This document shows positions 7,359-18,049 of a stretch of 64,000 nucleotides of DNA, piece by piece. This stretch comes from Microbacterium fluvii (GTDB lineage Bacteria; Actinomycetota; Actinomycetes; Actinomycetales; Microbacteriaceae): positions 806,001-870,000 of the forward strand of contig NZ_JAOPFX010000001.1 of NCBI RefSeq assembly GCF_025515205.1, read 5' to 3'. The notes under the pieces were generated by a model, which saw only the letters and a list, made by a program, of their open reading frames with translations, was not told the origin of the DNA and made no database searches. Both the position numbers and the translations under genes were made by a program. Numbering within the stretch: position 1 is the first letter of the stretch; every line of letters starts with the position of its first letter.

Positions 7359-9883
7359 TGGATCGCGACCGCTTTCCCGTCGACCCGTGGCGCCTGGTCG
7401 AGACGAGCTTCTCGCTCGAAGACGCCGGGGTCACCGAGACGGTGTTCGCCGTTGGCAACGGCTACCTCGGCCTCCGCGGCAACCAGCCGGAGGGGCGCCA
7501 CGCGCACGAGCACGGCACCTTCATCAACGGGTTCCACGAGACCTTCCCGATCCGCCACGCGGAGCAGGCCTACGGCTTCGCCGAGGTGGGCCAGACGATC
7601 ATCAACGCCCCCGACGCGAAGGTCATGCGCGTCTACGTCGACGACGAGCCCCTCTCACTCGATGTCGCCGACGTGCGCGATTACGAGCGCTCGCTCGATT
7701 TCCGCGACGGCGTGCTGCGACGGCGACTGCTGTGGGTGACGCCCAGTGGCAAAGAGGTGCAGATCGACTTCGACCGCCTCGTCTCGTTCGAAGAGAAGCA
7801 CCTCGCCCTCATGCGGCTCGCGATCACGGTGCTCAACTCCGACGCTCCGGTCACCGTCAGCTGCCAGCTGATCAACCGGCAGGACGGCGAAGACGTCTAC
7901 GGCGGCACGCCCAGTGCGCCCAGGAAGGCGGGCTTCGACCCTCGGAAGGCGGAGCGCATCCACGAGCGCGTGCTGCAGCCGCAGGAGTACTGGCAGGACG
8001 CCAACCGCTCGGCGCTGGCCTACAAGGTCACCGAGTCGGGCATGACCTTCGCGGTGGTCGCCGACCACATCATCGAGACCGAGAACCCCTATGACGCGCG
8101 CCGGCTCATCGAGCCCGACATCGCCAAGAACGTCTTCCGCGTGCGGGCCAAGGCGGGCGTTCCCACGACCATCACCAAGCTCGTGAGCTATCACACCTCC
8201 CGCGGAGTGCCCGCCCGCGAGCTCGTCGACCGCTGCCGGCGCACGCTCGACCGGGCGCTGGCCGAAGGCGTGGCGTCGGTCTACGACCGCCAGCGTGCAT
8301 GGCTCGACGGCTTCTGGGAGCGTTCGGACGTCGTGATCGAAGGCCACGACGACGTGCAGCAGGCCACGCGCTGGTGCCTGTTCGCGCTCGCGCAGGCCGC
8401 GTCGCGCGCCGACGGGTCGGGCGTGCCGGCCAAGGGCGTGAGCGGCTCCGGCTACAGCGGCCACTACTTCTGGGACACCGAGATCTACGTGCTCCCGTTC
8501 CTCACCTATACGACCCCGCTGTGGGCGAGGAACGCGCTGCGGATGCGGGGGCTCATGCTGCCCGCCGCGCGCCGGCGCGCGTTCATGCTCAACGAGGCGG
8601 GCGCCCTGTTCCCCTGGCGCACGATCAACGGCGAGGAGGCGTCGGCCTACTACGCCGCCGGCACCGCCCAGTACCACATCAACGCCGACGTCAGCTACGC
8701 CCTCGCCAAGTACGCGCGGGCCACGGAAGACATCGACTTCCTCTTCCGAGAGGGCGTCGACATCGCGGTCGAGACGGCGCGCCTGTGGTACACGCTCGGC
8801 TTCTGGCGCACGAGCGACCCGACCGACGGCGAGGGGGAGGGCGAGACCTTCCACATCCACGGCGTGACGGGTCCTGACGAGTACACGACCGTCGTCAACG
8901 ACAACCTCTTCACGAACGTCATGGCCCGCTTCAACCTGCGGTTCGCGGCGCGCATCGTGCGGATGATGCAGGAGCACGACGGCGAGGTCTACCGTCACAT
9001 GGTCGATCGGCTCGGACTCGACGAGAGCGAGGCCGACGAGTGGGAGCGGGCCGCCGAGGCGCTGCACATCCCGTTCAGCCCTGCCCTGGGCATCCATCCG
9101 CAGGACGCCGTCTTCCTCGAGCGGGAGGTATGGGATCTGGCGGCAACCCCGCCCGACAAGCGGCCGCTGCTGCTGCACTTCCACCCGCTCGTGATCTACC
9201 GCTACCAGGTGCTCAAGCAGGCCGACGTCGTGCTCGCCCTCTTCTTGCAGGGCAACCACTTCACGGCGGAGGAGAAGCTCGCCGACTTCGAGTACTACGA
9301 CCCGCTGACCACGGGCGACTCGACGCTGTCGGCGGTCGTGCAGTCGATCCTGGCCGCAGAGGTCGGCTACCAGGATCTCGCCCTCGAGTACTTCCGCCAG
9401 GCGCTGTTCGTCGACCTCGGCGACCTGCACCACAACGCCGCCGACGGCGTGCACGTCGCCTCCGCGGGCGGAGTGTGGACGGCGCTGGTGTCGGGCTTCG
9501 GCGGCATGCGCGACTACTTCGGCGAGCTGAGCTTCGATCCGAGGCTTCCGGCCGACTGGCCGTCGCTGAGCTTCGTGCTGCACTGGAAGGGCACGCGCCT
9601 GGCCGTCACGGTCACGATCGACGCCCTCACGGTGACCGCGGGGGAGGGCGAGGCCGTCGCGTTCACGGTGCGCGGCACCGACTACGCGGTCGGCCCAGGC
9701 GAGACGGTGCGGGTGCCGCTGGACGGCCAGGGGCCGGTGCGGGCCGGCCGCCCCAGCATCGAGCAGTTCGCCGACACTCCGCTCGAAGACGGCACGCTGC
9801 TGTCGGCATCCGTCCCCGTCGTCACGACCGCCATCCCGATCATCGGCGAGCCCGCCGATCTCGAGCACGGCGCGGACGTGTGA
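7355..9883 (+). CDS. Glycoside hydrolase family 65 disaccharide phosphorylase (maltose/trehalose/kojibiose type)
   Basis: An 842-residue cytosolic enzyme of the inverting GH65 family, which splits alpha-glucobioses with phosphate to beta-glucose 1-phosphate and a sugar. The N-terminal beta-sandwich carries VGNGYLGLRGN. The (alpha/alpha)6 barrel has GHYFWDTEIYVLPF, GALFPWRTINGEEAS and HIHGVTGPDEYT, in which Glu509 is the expected general acid. Near 620, LLLHFHPLVIYRYQVLKQADVV holds phosphate-site residues. GAGGAG lies 8 nt before the ATG. It is coupled to the beta-phosphoglucomutase gene, the classic phosphorolytic pairing. Which disaccharide is used is not decided by sequence; many actinobacterial relatives are annotated as maltose or trehalose phosphorylases. 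Confidence 0.9.
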   Translation: MMDRDRFPVDPWRLVETSFSLEDAGVTETVFAVGNGYLGLRGNQPEGRHAHEHGTFINGFHETFPIRHAEQAYGFAEVGQTIINAPDAKVMRVYVDDEPLSLDVADVRDYERSLDFRDGVLRRRLLWVTPSGKEVQIDFDRLVSFEEKHLALMRLAITVLNSDAPVTVSCQLINRQDGEDVYGGTPSAPRKAGFDPRKAERIHERVLQPQEYWQDANRSALAYKVTESGMTFAVVADHIIETENPYDARRLIEPDIAKNVFRVRAKAGVPTTITKLVSYHTSRGVPARELVDRCRRTLDRALAEGVASVYDRQRAWLDGFWERSDVVIEGHDDVQQATRWCLFALAQAASRADGSGVPAKGVSGSGYSGHYFWDTEIYVLPFLTYTTPLWARNALRMRGLMLPAARRRAFMLNEAGALFPWRTINGEEASAYYAAGTAQYHINADVSYALAKYARATEDIDFLFREGVDIAVETARLWYTLGFWRTSDPTDGEGEGETFHIHGVTGPDEYTTVVNDNLFTNVMARFNLRFAARIVRMMQEHDGEVYRHMVDRLGLDESEADEWERAAEALHIPFSPALGIHPQDAVFLEREVWDLAATPPDKRPLLLHFHPLVIYRYQVLKQADVVLALFLQGNHFTAEEKLADFEYYDPLTTGDSTLSAVVQSILAAEVGYQDLALEYFRQALFVDLGDLHHNAADGVHVASAGGVWTALVSGFGGMRDYFGELSFDPRLPADWPSLSFVLHWKGTRLAVTVTIDALTVTAGEGEAVAFTVRGTDYAVGPGETVRVPLDGQGPVRAGRPSIEQFADTPLEDGTLLSASVPVVTTAIPIIGEPADLEHGADV

Positions 9884-9921
9884 GCGGGCTGGATGTCGCA
9901 CCCACGCCGTAGGCTGGAAGA

Positions 9922-11985
9922 GTGACCACCGCTCTGTATCGCCGCTACCGCCCTGAGTCGTTCGGCGAGATGATCGGGCAGTCGCAGGTCACCGATCCAC
10001 TCATGACGGCGCTCCGCGGCGATCGGGTGGGCCACGCCTATCTGTTCTCCGGCCCTCGAGGCTGCGGCAAGACGACGTCGGCGCGCATCCTCGCGCGCTG
10101 CCTCAACTGCGCGGAGGGTCCCACCGACACCCCGTGCGGGCGCTGCGACAGCTGCGTCGAGCTCGGCCGCGGCGGCGGCGGATCCCTCGATGTCGTCGAG
10201 ATCGACGCGGCCAGCCACAACGGCGTCGACGACGCGCGCGACCTGCGCGAGCGGGCGGTGTTCGCCCCCGCCCGCGACCGCTTCAAGATCTTCATCCTCG
10301 ACGAGGCCCACATGGTCACCCCGCAGGGCTTCAACGCCCTGCTCAAGCTCGTCGAAGAGCCCCCCGATCACGTCAAGTTCATCTTCGCGACGACGGAGCC
10401 CGAGAAGGTCATCGGCACGATCCGCTCGCGCACGCACCACTATCCCTTCCGGTTGGTGCCGCCGGCCGCGATGCTCGAGTACGTCCAGTCGCTGTGCGAG
10501 CAGGAGGGCGTGCAGGTCGAAGCCGGCGTGCTGCCGCTGGTCGTGCGCGCGGGCGGCGGCTCGCCCCGCGACACGCTGTCGCTGCTCGACCAGCTGATCG
10601 CGGGCTCAGAAGACGCGAAGGTCGCCTACGCCCGCGCCGTCGCACTGCTGGGCTACACACACGCCGAGCTGCTGGACGAGGTGGTCGACGCGTTCGGGGC
10701 AGGGGATGCGGCGGGCGCGTTCGCCGCCGTCGACCGCGTCGTGCAGACCGGTCAAGACCCCCGCCGCTTCGTCGACGATCTGCTCGAGCGCCTGCGCGAC
10801 CTCATCGTCGTCGCCGCCACCGGACAGGGCGCGGCCGCCGTGCTGCGCGGCATCTCGGCCGAAGACCTCGCCCGCATGCAGCGCCAGGCCGCCGCCTTCG
10901 GGCCCCAGCGCCTCTCGCAGGTCGCCGACCTCGTGATCGCGACCCTCGACGAGATGAGCGGGGCCACCTCGCCGCGTCTGCAGCTCGAGCTCATGGTCGC
11001 AAGGGTGCTCACGGCGGGTTCGGGCGCCGCTGCGGCGGCGGGGCCCGTCGCCGCTCCCGCGTCGGTCGCGTCGCCTGCTCCCGCGCCGGTCGCGTCGCCT
11101 GCTCCCGCGTCGGTCGCGTCGCCTGCTCCCGCGTCGGTCGCGTCGCCCGCTGCGTCGCCCGCCGCCGAGCCGCTCGCCGAGCCGACGCCGGCGCCCGTCC
11201 CCGTCGTGCCTTCCGGCCCCGTGGAGGCGACGCAGGTGCGCAGCGCGTGGCCAGAAGTGCTCTCGAAGCTCGAGGGCATCTCGCGCACGTCGTGGATGAT
11301 CGTCGTCGGCGCCGAGGTGACCGCCTTCGAGGGCGACGTGCTCACGTTGGGCTTCTCCAGCGCAGGAGACCTCGCCAAGTTCAAGCAGCTCTCGGCCGGC
11401 GCCGGCCCCAGCGAAGACCTGCGGCAGGCGATCGTGGCCGTGCTCGGCATCCGCGTGCGCTACATCGCGAGGCTCTCGGGCGAGGCGCCCCCGGCGGCAC
11501 CGGGAAAAGCATCGCCGCCGGCTGACGAGCCGGCGGCTGCTCCGGTCCGCCCCACCGCACCCGTGTCGGCGCCGTCGCGTCCGGCCGCCGCTGCTCCCGT
11601 GACGGAGTGGGCGGTCGCCGCGATCCCCGCCGACGAGCCGGCGCCGGCGGCATCCGCCCCCTACGAGGGGCCGTCGCTCGCCGTCGACGACGAGCCGGAA
11701 GAGGTCGCGGCCGTCGCCGTGCGCACCGCCACGCTCGCTCCGGTGCGCGAGGGAGACGTGCTGCCGTCGGGCGACGTCGAGCCGTCGCCCTGGCCCGACG
11801 ACGACGATGCGCCGGAGCCCGACCCCGGGCCTCCCGCCGAGACGCCCGTGCCGCCGACGGTCGCACGGCGCCTGCCCGCGATGCCGGGCGGCGTACAGCG
11901 CTACGGCGAGGCGGTCGTGCGACAGGTGCTGGGTGCCACCTTCGTGCGCGAAGAGCCCTACGAGCCGCCCACGAGGTTCCGCTGA
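9922..11985 (+). CDS. dnaX: DNA polymerase III subunits gamma and tau
   Basis: A 687-residue clamp-loader ATPase. Walker A is [20 protein letters not shown] (residues about 37-56), followed by the zinc module (C-x8-C-x2-C-x2-C in [18 protein letters not shown]), Walker B DEAHMVT, the SRC-like IRSRTHHY, and a C-terminal tau-like region. A low-complexity Ala/Pro segment (about residues 375-425) contains 3.5 copies of an 8-residue VASPAPAS repeat. The GTG at 9922 lies 6 nt after TAGGCT (9910-9915), so the message is probably leaderless. The stop overlaps recR (TGATG) with no ybaB gene between them, unlike many actinobacteria. Confidence 0.96.
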   Translation: MTTALYRRYRPESFGEMIGQSQVTDPLMTALRGDRVGHAYLFSGPRGCGKTTSARILARCLNCAEGPTDTPCGRCDSCVELGRGGGGSLDVVEIDAASHNGVDDARDLRERAVFAPARDRFKIFILDEAHMVTPQGFNALLKLVEEPPDHVKFIFATTEPEKVIGTIRSRTHHYPFRLVPPAAMLEYVQSLCEQEGVQVEAGVLPLVVRAGGGSPRDTLSLLDQLIAGSEDAKVAYARAVALLGYTHAELLDEVVDAFGAGDAAGAFAAVDRVVQTGQDPRRFVDDLLERLRDLIVVAATGQGAAAVLRGISAEDLARMQRQAAAFGPQRLSQVADLVIATLDEMSGATSPRLQLELMVARVLTAGSGAAAAAGPVAAPASVASPAPAPVASPAPASVASPAPASVASPAASPAAEPLAEPTPAPVPVVPSGPVEATQVRSAWPEVLSKLEGISRTSWMIVVGAEVTAFEGDVLTLGFSSAGDLAKFKQLSAGAGPSEDLRQAIVAVLGIRVRYIARLSGEAPPAAPGKASPPADEPAAAPVRPTAPVSAPSRPAAAAPVTEWAVAAIPADEPAPAASAPYEGPSLAVDDEPEEVAAVAVRTATLAPVREGDVLPSGDVEPSPWPDDDDAPEPDPGPPAETPVPPTVARRLPAMPGGVQRYGEAVVRQVLGATFVREEPYEPPTRFR
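11065..11148 (+). repeat. 24-bp tandem repeat within dnaX
   Basis: About 3.5 nearly identical 24-bp units (starting at 11065, 11089, 11113 and 11137) encode VASPAPAP/S in the linker between the ATPase core and the C-terminal domain of DnaX. The in-frame unit allows length change without loss of the reading frame. Confidence 0.85.
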
Positions 11986-12578
11986 TGTACGACGGCATCG
12001 TCCAAGACCTGATCGACGAGTTCGGGCGGCTTCCCGGAATCGGGCCGAAGTCGGCCCAGCGCATCACGTTCCACATCCTCCAGACGCCGAACTTCGACGT
12101 CTCGCATCTGGCGACGCTGCTGGCCGACATCCGCGAGCGGGTGAAGTTCTGCGAGGTGTGCGGCAACGTGTCGGAGCAGGAGCGCTGCGCGATCTGCCGC
12201 GACCCGCGGCGCAACCAGACCCTCATCTGCGTTGTCGAAGACGCCAAAGACGTCGCGGCGATCGAGCGCACCCGCGAGTTCCGCGGGCTCTATCACGTGC
12301 TCGGCGGCGCCATCAGCCCCATTGCGGGAATCGGGCCCGACGACCTGCGGATCACCCAGCTCATGCAGCGGCTCGCCGACGGCACTGTGCAGGAGGTCAT
12401 CCTCGCCACGAACCCCAATCTCGAGGGCGAGGCGACGGCGACCTACCTCAGCCGGCTGCTGCACACCCTCGAGATCACGGTGTCGCGCCTGGCGTCGGGG
12501 CTGCCGGTCGGCGGCGATCTGGAGTACGCCGACGAGGTGACCCTGGGCCGCGCCTTCGAGGGGCGCCGCACGCTGTGA
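11985..12578 (+). CDS. recR: Recombination mediator protein RecR
   Basis: A 197-residue ring-forming DNA-binding protein of the RecFOR gap-repair pathway. It has the N-terminal helix-hairpin-helix ([17 protein letters not shown]), a C4 zinc finger ([18 protein letters not shown], about residues 57-74), a Toprim domain beginning [29 protein letters not shown], and the C-terminal Walker-like G-G-D-LEYAD region. Length is typical. The start overlaps the dnaX stop by one base (TGATG), and the stop overlaps the next gene (GTGA), so expression is coupled on both sides. Confidence 0.97.
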   Translation: MYDGIVQDLIDEFGRLPGIGPKSAQRITFHILQTPNFDVSHLATLLADIRERVKFCEVCGNVSEQERCAICRDPRRNQTLICVVEDAKDVAAIERTREFRGLYHVLGGAISPIAGIGPDDLRITQLMQRLADGTVQEVILATNPNLEGEATATYLSRLLHTLEITVSRLASGLPVGGDLEYADEVTLGRAFEGRRTL

Positions 12579-13507
12579 GCGGGCCCGTGGCGCCGGCATC
12601 GTCGCCGGCGGCGCAGGGATTCAGCGGCCGGGGCTGGGCGCTGTTCGCCGCCATGTGCGTGCTGTGGGGCGTGCCCTACCTCTTCATCAAAGAGGCCGTC
12701 GACTCGATCTCGCCCGCGGCGATCGTGGCCGGCCGCACGCTGCTGGGCGGTCTGCTGCTGCTGCCGTTCGCCCTGCATCGGGGCGCCCTGCGGCCGGCGC
12801 TGAAGGTGTGGCCGTGGGTGCTCGCCTTCGGCGCGATCGAGATGGCGGGTCCCTTCGTGCTGCTCGGCCACGCCGAGCAGACCCTCTCGTCTGGGCTGAC
12901 CGGGCTGCTGGTCGCCACGGTTCCGCTGTTCGCCGCGCTCATCGCGGTCGGCCGCGGCGACCGCGGCGTGCTGCGCCCCGCGCGCATGATCGGCCTGTTC
13001 GTCGGCTTCATCGGCGTCGCCGTCATCGTGATCGGCCCCGGGTTCGCCTCCGGTGGACCCGGTGCGCTCGTCGCGGTGGGGGAGGTGCTGCTGGTCGCCC
13101 TGCTCTATGCGATCGCGCCGTTCATCGTGGCCACGAAGCTCAACGGCGTGCCGTCGCTGGGATCGGTGACGCTGTCGCTGTTCGCGGTCGGCCTCGCCTA
13201 CCTGCCCATCGCCCTGCTCACCCAGCACGAGGTGCCGACGGCGCGCAGCACCGTGTCGCTCGTGCTGCTGGGCGTGCTGTGCACGGCGGTGGCCTTCATC
13301 TGCTTCTTCGCCCTCATCGACGAGGTCGGCCCGGTGCGCGCGCCTCTGTTCACCTACGTCAATCCGGTCGTGGCGCTGACCCTGGGCTTCGTGCTCCTGG
13401 GCGAGCCGATCACCCCGGGGCTCGTGATCGGCTTCCCGCTCGTCGTCGTCGGATGCTGGCTGGCGGCGACCGGCGGCACGTTCAGGGTGCGGGGCCCCGT
13501 CACATGA
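12575..13507 (+). CDS. EamA/DMT-family transporter
   Basis: A 310-residue membrane protein with ten predicted helices in two EamA repeats: the first begins [39 protein letters not shown], the second near [23 protein letters not shown]. The second repeat ends with the family-typical [26 protein letters not shown]. It is likely an exporter of metabolites or amino acids, with unknown substrate. The GTG at 12575 overlaps the recR stop, so it is read from the dnaX-recR message. Its position just before lysC could hint at amino acid export, but that is only context. Confidence 0.85.
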   Translation: MSGPVAPASSPAAQGFSGRGWALFAAMCVLWGVPYLFIKEAVDSISPAAIVAGRTLLGGLLLLPFALHRGALRPALKVWPWVLAFGAIEMAGPFVLLGHAEQTLSSGLTGLLVATVPLFAALIAVGRGDRGVLRPARMIGLFVGFIGVAVIVIGPGFASGGPGALVAVGEVLLVALLYAIAPFIVATKLNGVPSLGSVTLSLFAVGLAYLPIALLTQHEVPTARSTVSLVLLGVLCTAVAFICFFALIDEVGPVRAPLFTYVNPVVALTLGFVLLGEPITPGLVIGFPLVVVGCWLAATGGTFRVRGPVT

Positions 13508-13585
13508 GCGGTGCGGCATGGCCGGCTCCGTAAGATGGTGCGTTGGGCGGCAGCATCCGTCGTCCCCATCCCCAGGAGTTCCACC

Positions 13586-14869
13586 GTGGCGCTGATCGTC
13601 CAGAAGTACGGCGGGTCGTCGGTCGCCGACGCCGAGAGCATCAAGCGCGTCGCCAAGCGCATCGTCGACACGCGCCGCGCCGGTCACGACGTGGTCGTCG
13701 CCGTCAGCGCGATGGGCGACACCACCGACGAACTGCTCGACCTCGCCCACCAGGTCGCCCCCATTCCCGCCCCCCGCGAGCTGGACATGCTGCTGACCAG
13801 CGGCGAGCGGATCTCGATGGCGCTGCTGGCGATGGCGATCCACTCGATGGGCTTCGAGGCGCGCTCGTTCACCGGCAGCCAGGCCGGCGTCATCACGGAC
13901 GCGACCCACGGCGCCGCCCGCATCGTCGACGTCACCCCCGTGCGGCTTCGCGAGGCGCTCGACGAGGGCGCGATCGTCATCGTCGCCGGATTCCAGGGCT
14001 TCAACCGCGACACGCGCGACATCACGACGCTCGGCCGCGGCGGCTCCGACACGACCGCCGTCGCCCTCGCGGCGGCGCTCGAGGCCGACGTCTGCGAGAT
14101 CTACAGCGACGTCGACGGGATCTTCACGGCAGACCCCCGCGTCGTCCCGAAGGCCCGCAAGCTTGACGCCGTCTCCGCCGAGGAGATGCTCGAGATGGCC
14201 GCCAACGGCGCCAAGGTCCTCTATATCCGCGCCGTCGAGTATGCGCGGCGCCACGGCGTGCTCATCCACGCCCGATCCACCTTCAGCTCGGGGGAGGGCA
14301 CCTGGGTGCTCGGCCCCGGCCAGACCCTGCCCAACGGTCAAGGAGAAGACATGGAAGAGCCGATCGTCGCGGGAGTCGCGACCGACCTCGGACAGGCCAA
14401 GATCACCGTCATCGGCGTGCCCGATGTGCCTGGCAAGGCCGCCGAGATCTTCAAGATCGTCGCGCGCAGCGGCGCCAACGTCGACATGATCGTGCAGAAC
14501 GTGTCGGCGGCGGCCACGGGGCGCACCGACATCTCGTTCACGCTCCCCAAGGGCGATGCGGCCGCGGCCCTGCGGGCGCTCGACGCCGACCGTGACGACG
14601 TCGGCTTCGAGAGCCTCATCCACGACGACCAGATCGGCAAGCTCTCGGTCGTCGGCGCCGGCATGCGCACGCACTCCGGCGTCTCGGCGACGCTGTTCGA
14701 GGCGCTGAGCGTCTCGGGCATCAACATCGAGATGATCTCGACCTCCGAGATCCGCATCTCGGTCGTGGTGCGCGGCGACGATCTGGCCGAGGCAGCCCGC
14801 GTCGTGCACACCGCCTACGGCCTCGACGGCGACATCGAAGCCGTCGTGCACGCCGGCACCGGCCGCTGA
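13586..14869 (+). CDS. lysC: Aspartokinase (alpha subunit / full length)
   Basis: A 427-residue enzyme phosphorylating aspartate, the first step to lysine, threonine, methionine and diaminopimelate. The kinase domain begins [19 protein letters not shown] and includes [31 protein letters not shown] and [13 protein letters not shown]. Two C-terminal ACT domains (about residues 265-427) give feedback control. The GTG at 13586 follows CAGGAG; a longer frame from 13511 is not supported. A strong internal start at 14351 would yield a separate beta subunit, as known in Corynebacterium. It pairs functionally with asd at 16874, but a surface-protein gene lies between. Confidence 0.96.
   Translation: MALIVQKYGGSSVADAESIKRVAKRIVDTRRAGHDVVVAVSAMGDTTDELLDLAHQVAPIPAPRELDMLLTSGERISMALLAMAIHSMGFEARSFTGSQAGVITDATHGAARIVDVTPVRLREALDEGAIVIVAGFQGFNRDTRDITTLGRGGSDTTAVALAAALEADVCEIYSDVDGIFTADPRVVPKARKLDAVSAEEMLEMAANGAKVLYIRAVEYARRHGVLIHARSTFSSGEGTWVLGPGQTLPNGQGEDMEEPIVAGVATDLGQAKITVIGVPDVPGKAAEIFKIVARSGANVDMIVQNVSAAATGRTDISFTLPKGDAAAALRALDADRDDVGFESLIHDDQIGKLSVVGAGMRTHSGVSATLFEALSVSGINIEMISTSEIRISVVVRGDDLAEAARVVHTAYGLDGDIEAVVHAGTGR
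14351..14869 (+). CDS. lysC: Aspartokinase beta subunit from internal in-frame start
   Basis: An ATG in frame with lysC at codon 256 is preceded by AAGGAG (14340-14345) with a 5-nt spacer, one of the better ribosome sites in the window although it lies inside a gene. The product would be 172 residues ([17 protein letters not shown]...) consisting of the two ACT regulatory domains. Alpha2-beta2 aspartokinases of Corynebacterium and Bacillus are made from nested genes in this way, and the C. glutamicum beta subunit is also about 172 residues. Presence of the start is seen directly; its use is inferred from the family. Confidence 0.75.
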   Translation: MEEPIVAGVATDLGQAKITVIGVPDVPGKAAEIFKIVARSGANVDMIVQNVSAAATGRTDISFTLPKGDAAAALRALDADRDDVGFESLIHDDQIGKLSVVGAGMRTHSGVSATLFEALSVSGINIEMISTSEIRISVVVRGDDLAEAARVVHTAYGLDGDIEAVVHAGTGR

Positions 14870-14994
14870 CGCGGCGCCCTTGGGCGGGCATTGCGCTCGT
14901 CTTGAGAGTGCATTCTGGCGCATGAACACGTGAGGATTCGCACAGGCCTCGCGCGAGTGCGCTGAATCGAGCGGATCACCGTTCGGCGCGAGCA

Positions 14995-15000
14995 TACGCT
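14995..15000 (+). promoter_or_regulatory. Candidate -10 box for the choice-of-anchor A gene
   Basis: TACGCT lies about 85 nt before the ATG at 15087, inside the dyad CGAGC-ATA-CGCTCG. The 217-bp gap after lysC holds no gene, so an independent promoter here is plausible. Any -35 element is weak. Confidence 0.3.
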
Positions 15001-15086
15001 CGAAAAGCATCCCCCGGATGCCCATCGCCGACCCGACGGATCACTCCGCGGCGGTGGATCGCACAACACCCTCCAGGAGGGGTCTC

Positions 15087-16682
15087 ATGACGCGTCCGCG
15101 CGCCCTCGCGCGTCCGACGTCGCCGATGTTCCGTCGCGCCACCGCGACGGTCACGGCCGTCGGCTTCGCCCTTGCCACCGTGCTCGCCGCCGCCGCTTCG
15201 CCCGCCACGGCGGACCCGGTGCTGGCCAACCCCATGGCCGCCGCCACCCCGATCGGCTCGGACGACGGCTACACGATCTTCGTCACCGGCGACGCCGTGC
15301 TGAGCAACAGCGAACTCGAAGGGACGCTCGCCGTCCGCGGCACGGCCACCTTCGGCGACCCTCGGGGCAACACGAACCTGCAGTATCCCGTCTATCACGG
15401 CGGCATCGGCGGCAACGCCGACTACGGGCTGCCCACGATCGACGGGGTCGCGAATCGGATGCTGCTCTCGGCGTTCGCCGTCAACACGGCCGTGCCGAAG
15501 GTCGTGCAGATCAAGAAGCAGTCCCAGTACCAGATGGGCAATGCCGTCATCATCGACCAGGCGACACCCGCCGGCTACACGTTCCGCCAGCAGTTCGGCG
15601 GCAGCGGCACCGCCTATGCGCCCGTCAACGCCACGAACATGAGCCCGCAGCTCGAGTCAGAGACGCAGAGCTGGAACTCCGGCGCGGGGGCGGCCACCTT
15701 CTCGAGCGCGGCCTCGTCGTTCGACGCGTACTTCCCGACGGATCAGGGCACGGCGCTGCTGGCGCAGACGGGCATCTGGAAGACCCCCACGATCACGACC
15801 GGAGGCGAGGCCCGACTGACCCTCGACCCGACCGGCCCGAACCGGGTGACGCTGGCCGACTTCGGCGGCGACGCGAAGTTCCATGTCTACGGCTACTCGC
15901 AGACGGCCCCGCTGATCATCAAGATCACGGCGGCCGACGTCGTCGGCGGCAAGCTCACGCTCCCGACCTATGCGAACGCGGGCAAGTCGGCCGCGGGCGA
16001 AGGCATCAGCTATGTGCTGTGGGATCTCAGCGACCTCACCGGCACGGTGACGATCACCAGCAGGGGCGGCGTCGTGCGCGGCGCCGTGTATGCGCCGCAG
16101 GCGCACGTGGTCATCCCCTCGGAGGCCGACGGCGGCCACGAGGTCGAGGGCCAGGTCATCGCGAAGCAGCTCACCGTGCTCAGCAACGGCAAGGAGCTGC
16201 ACACGAACCTCTTCCTCGGGCTGCTGCCCTCGACGACGACCCCGACCGCGAGCCCGACCCCCACGGCGACGGCCACGCCCACCGCGACTCCCACGGCGAC
16301 TCCGACGGCGACGCCCACCGTGACCCCGACGGCGACGCCCACCGCGACGCCGACGGCGACTCCGACGGCGACGCCCACGGCGACTCCGACCGCGACTCCC
16401 GCGGTGACGCCGACCGCGAGCCCGACTCCGACGGCGACGCCACAGGTCCGCCCGATTCCCACACCCACGCCCACGACGTCGGCGAGTGCTGTCGCCACAC
16501 CCTCGCCCACTCCCAGCGGCACGACCGCCGGCGGGTCGGTGTCGTCGGATGATCCCGACGAGGGCGACGACGACCTGGCAGCGACGGGCGGGTCGGTGGG
16601 CTACGGTGTGCTCCTCGTCGCGATCGGGGGCCTCGCTCTCGGCGTGCTGTTCCTGATCGCGGGGCGTCGGCGCACGGTATGA
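15087..16682 (+). CDS. Cell-wall anchored choice-of-anchor A family protein
   Basis: A 531-residue exported protein. A signal peptide (Arg-rich start, then [18 protein letters not shown]) is followed by a choice-of-anchor A type domain (about residues 45-370): [43 protein letters not shown] and later [13 protein letters not shown]. Residues about 383-460 are a Pro-Thr-Ala repeat spacer. The C-terminus has LAATG (497-501), a hydrophobic helix and RRR, a class E (LAxTG) sortase signal. AGGAGG lies 7 nt before the ATG at 15087. It sits between lysC and asd, which are usually adjacent in actinobacteria. No sortase gene is in the window. Confidence 0.85.
   Translation: MTRPRALARPTSPMFRRATATVTAVGFALATVLAAAASPATADPVLANPMAAATPIGSDDGYTIFVTGDAVLSNSELEGTLAVRGTATFGDPRGNTNLQYPVYHGGIGGNADYGLPTIDGVANRMLLSAFAVNTAVPKVVQIKKQSQYQMGNAVIIDQATPAGYTFRQQFGGSGTAYAPVNATNMSPQLESETQSWNSGAGAATFSSAASSFDAYFPTDQGTALLAQTGIWKTPTITTGGEARLTLDPTGPNRVTLADFGGDAKFHVYGYSQTAPLIIKITAADVVGGKLTLPTYANAGKSAAGEGISYVLWDLSDLTGTVTITSRGGVVRGAVYAPQAHVVIPSEADGGHEVEGQVIAKQLTVLSNGKELHTNLFLGLLPSTTTPTASPTPTATATPTATPTATPTATPTVTPTATPTATPTATPTATPTATPTATPAVTPTASPTPTATPQVRPIPTPTPTTSASAVATPSPTPSGTTAGGSVSSDDPDEGDDDLAATGGSVGYGVLLVAIGGLALGVLFLIAGRRRTV
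16235..16440 (+). repeat. Thr-Pro-Ala coding repeat in the surface-protein stalk
   Basis: Imperfect 6-bp and 12-bp units (CCGACG GCGACG type) encode about 70 residues of [10 protein letters not shown]. This is a cell-wall-spanning spacer found in sortase substrates, not an intergenic repeat. Confidence 0.85.
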
Positions 16683-16697
16683 CGGCGGACTACCATG

Positions 16698-16708
16698 TGG
16701 TCTGACCA
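16698..16708. promoter_or_regulatory. FadR/GntR-type operator-like dyad TGGTCTGACCA
   Basis: A perfect TGGTC-T-GACCA palindrome lies just after the surface-protein stop, within a longer imperfect dyad (16694-16712, one mismatch). TAGGTT, a possible extended -10, follows at 16713. The core matches the operator before the GntR-family gene at 30748 except for the central base, suggesting the same regulator could act here, upstream of asd. Confidence 0.4.
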
Positions 16709-16864
16709 CGTGATAGGTTTGTAGGGATCGATCCCGCCCCCACGCGGATCGTGTGGATTCCGGTCGGCGCGCTCTTCTTCCTTTCGTGCACGCGCCGGCC
16801 GGTGTCGTCGGGCGGGCATCCGCAACCCCCAGCGCCGGTGCCCGCCCCATTCCGCTCCCGATAG

Positions 16865-17944
<1,080 letters not shown>

Positions 17945-18049
17945 GCGGCCGCATCCGTCGTAACACTGCGGCAAGAACCGCGATCCTTGCCGCCCGGCGA
18001 GGCGTCAAGCGGCGGGCGGCGGCGGGATCCCGGCCTAGACTGGAACATT

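Noticed and set aside
11500..11520. Programmed frameshift in dnaX making separate gamma
   Set aside because: The only A-run (GGGAAAAGC) is not a slippery heptamer in the right frame and has no following stem of note.
16235..16440. Short tandem repeat as a possible CRISPR or regulatory repeat
   Set aside because: Units are 6-12 bp, in frame and encode a Thr-Pro-Ala wall spacer; there are no spacers or cas genes.
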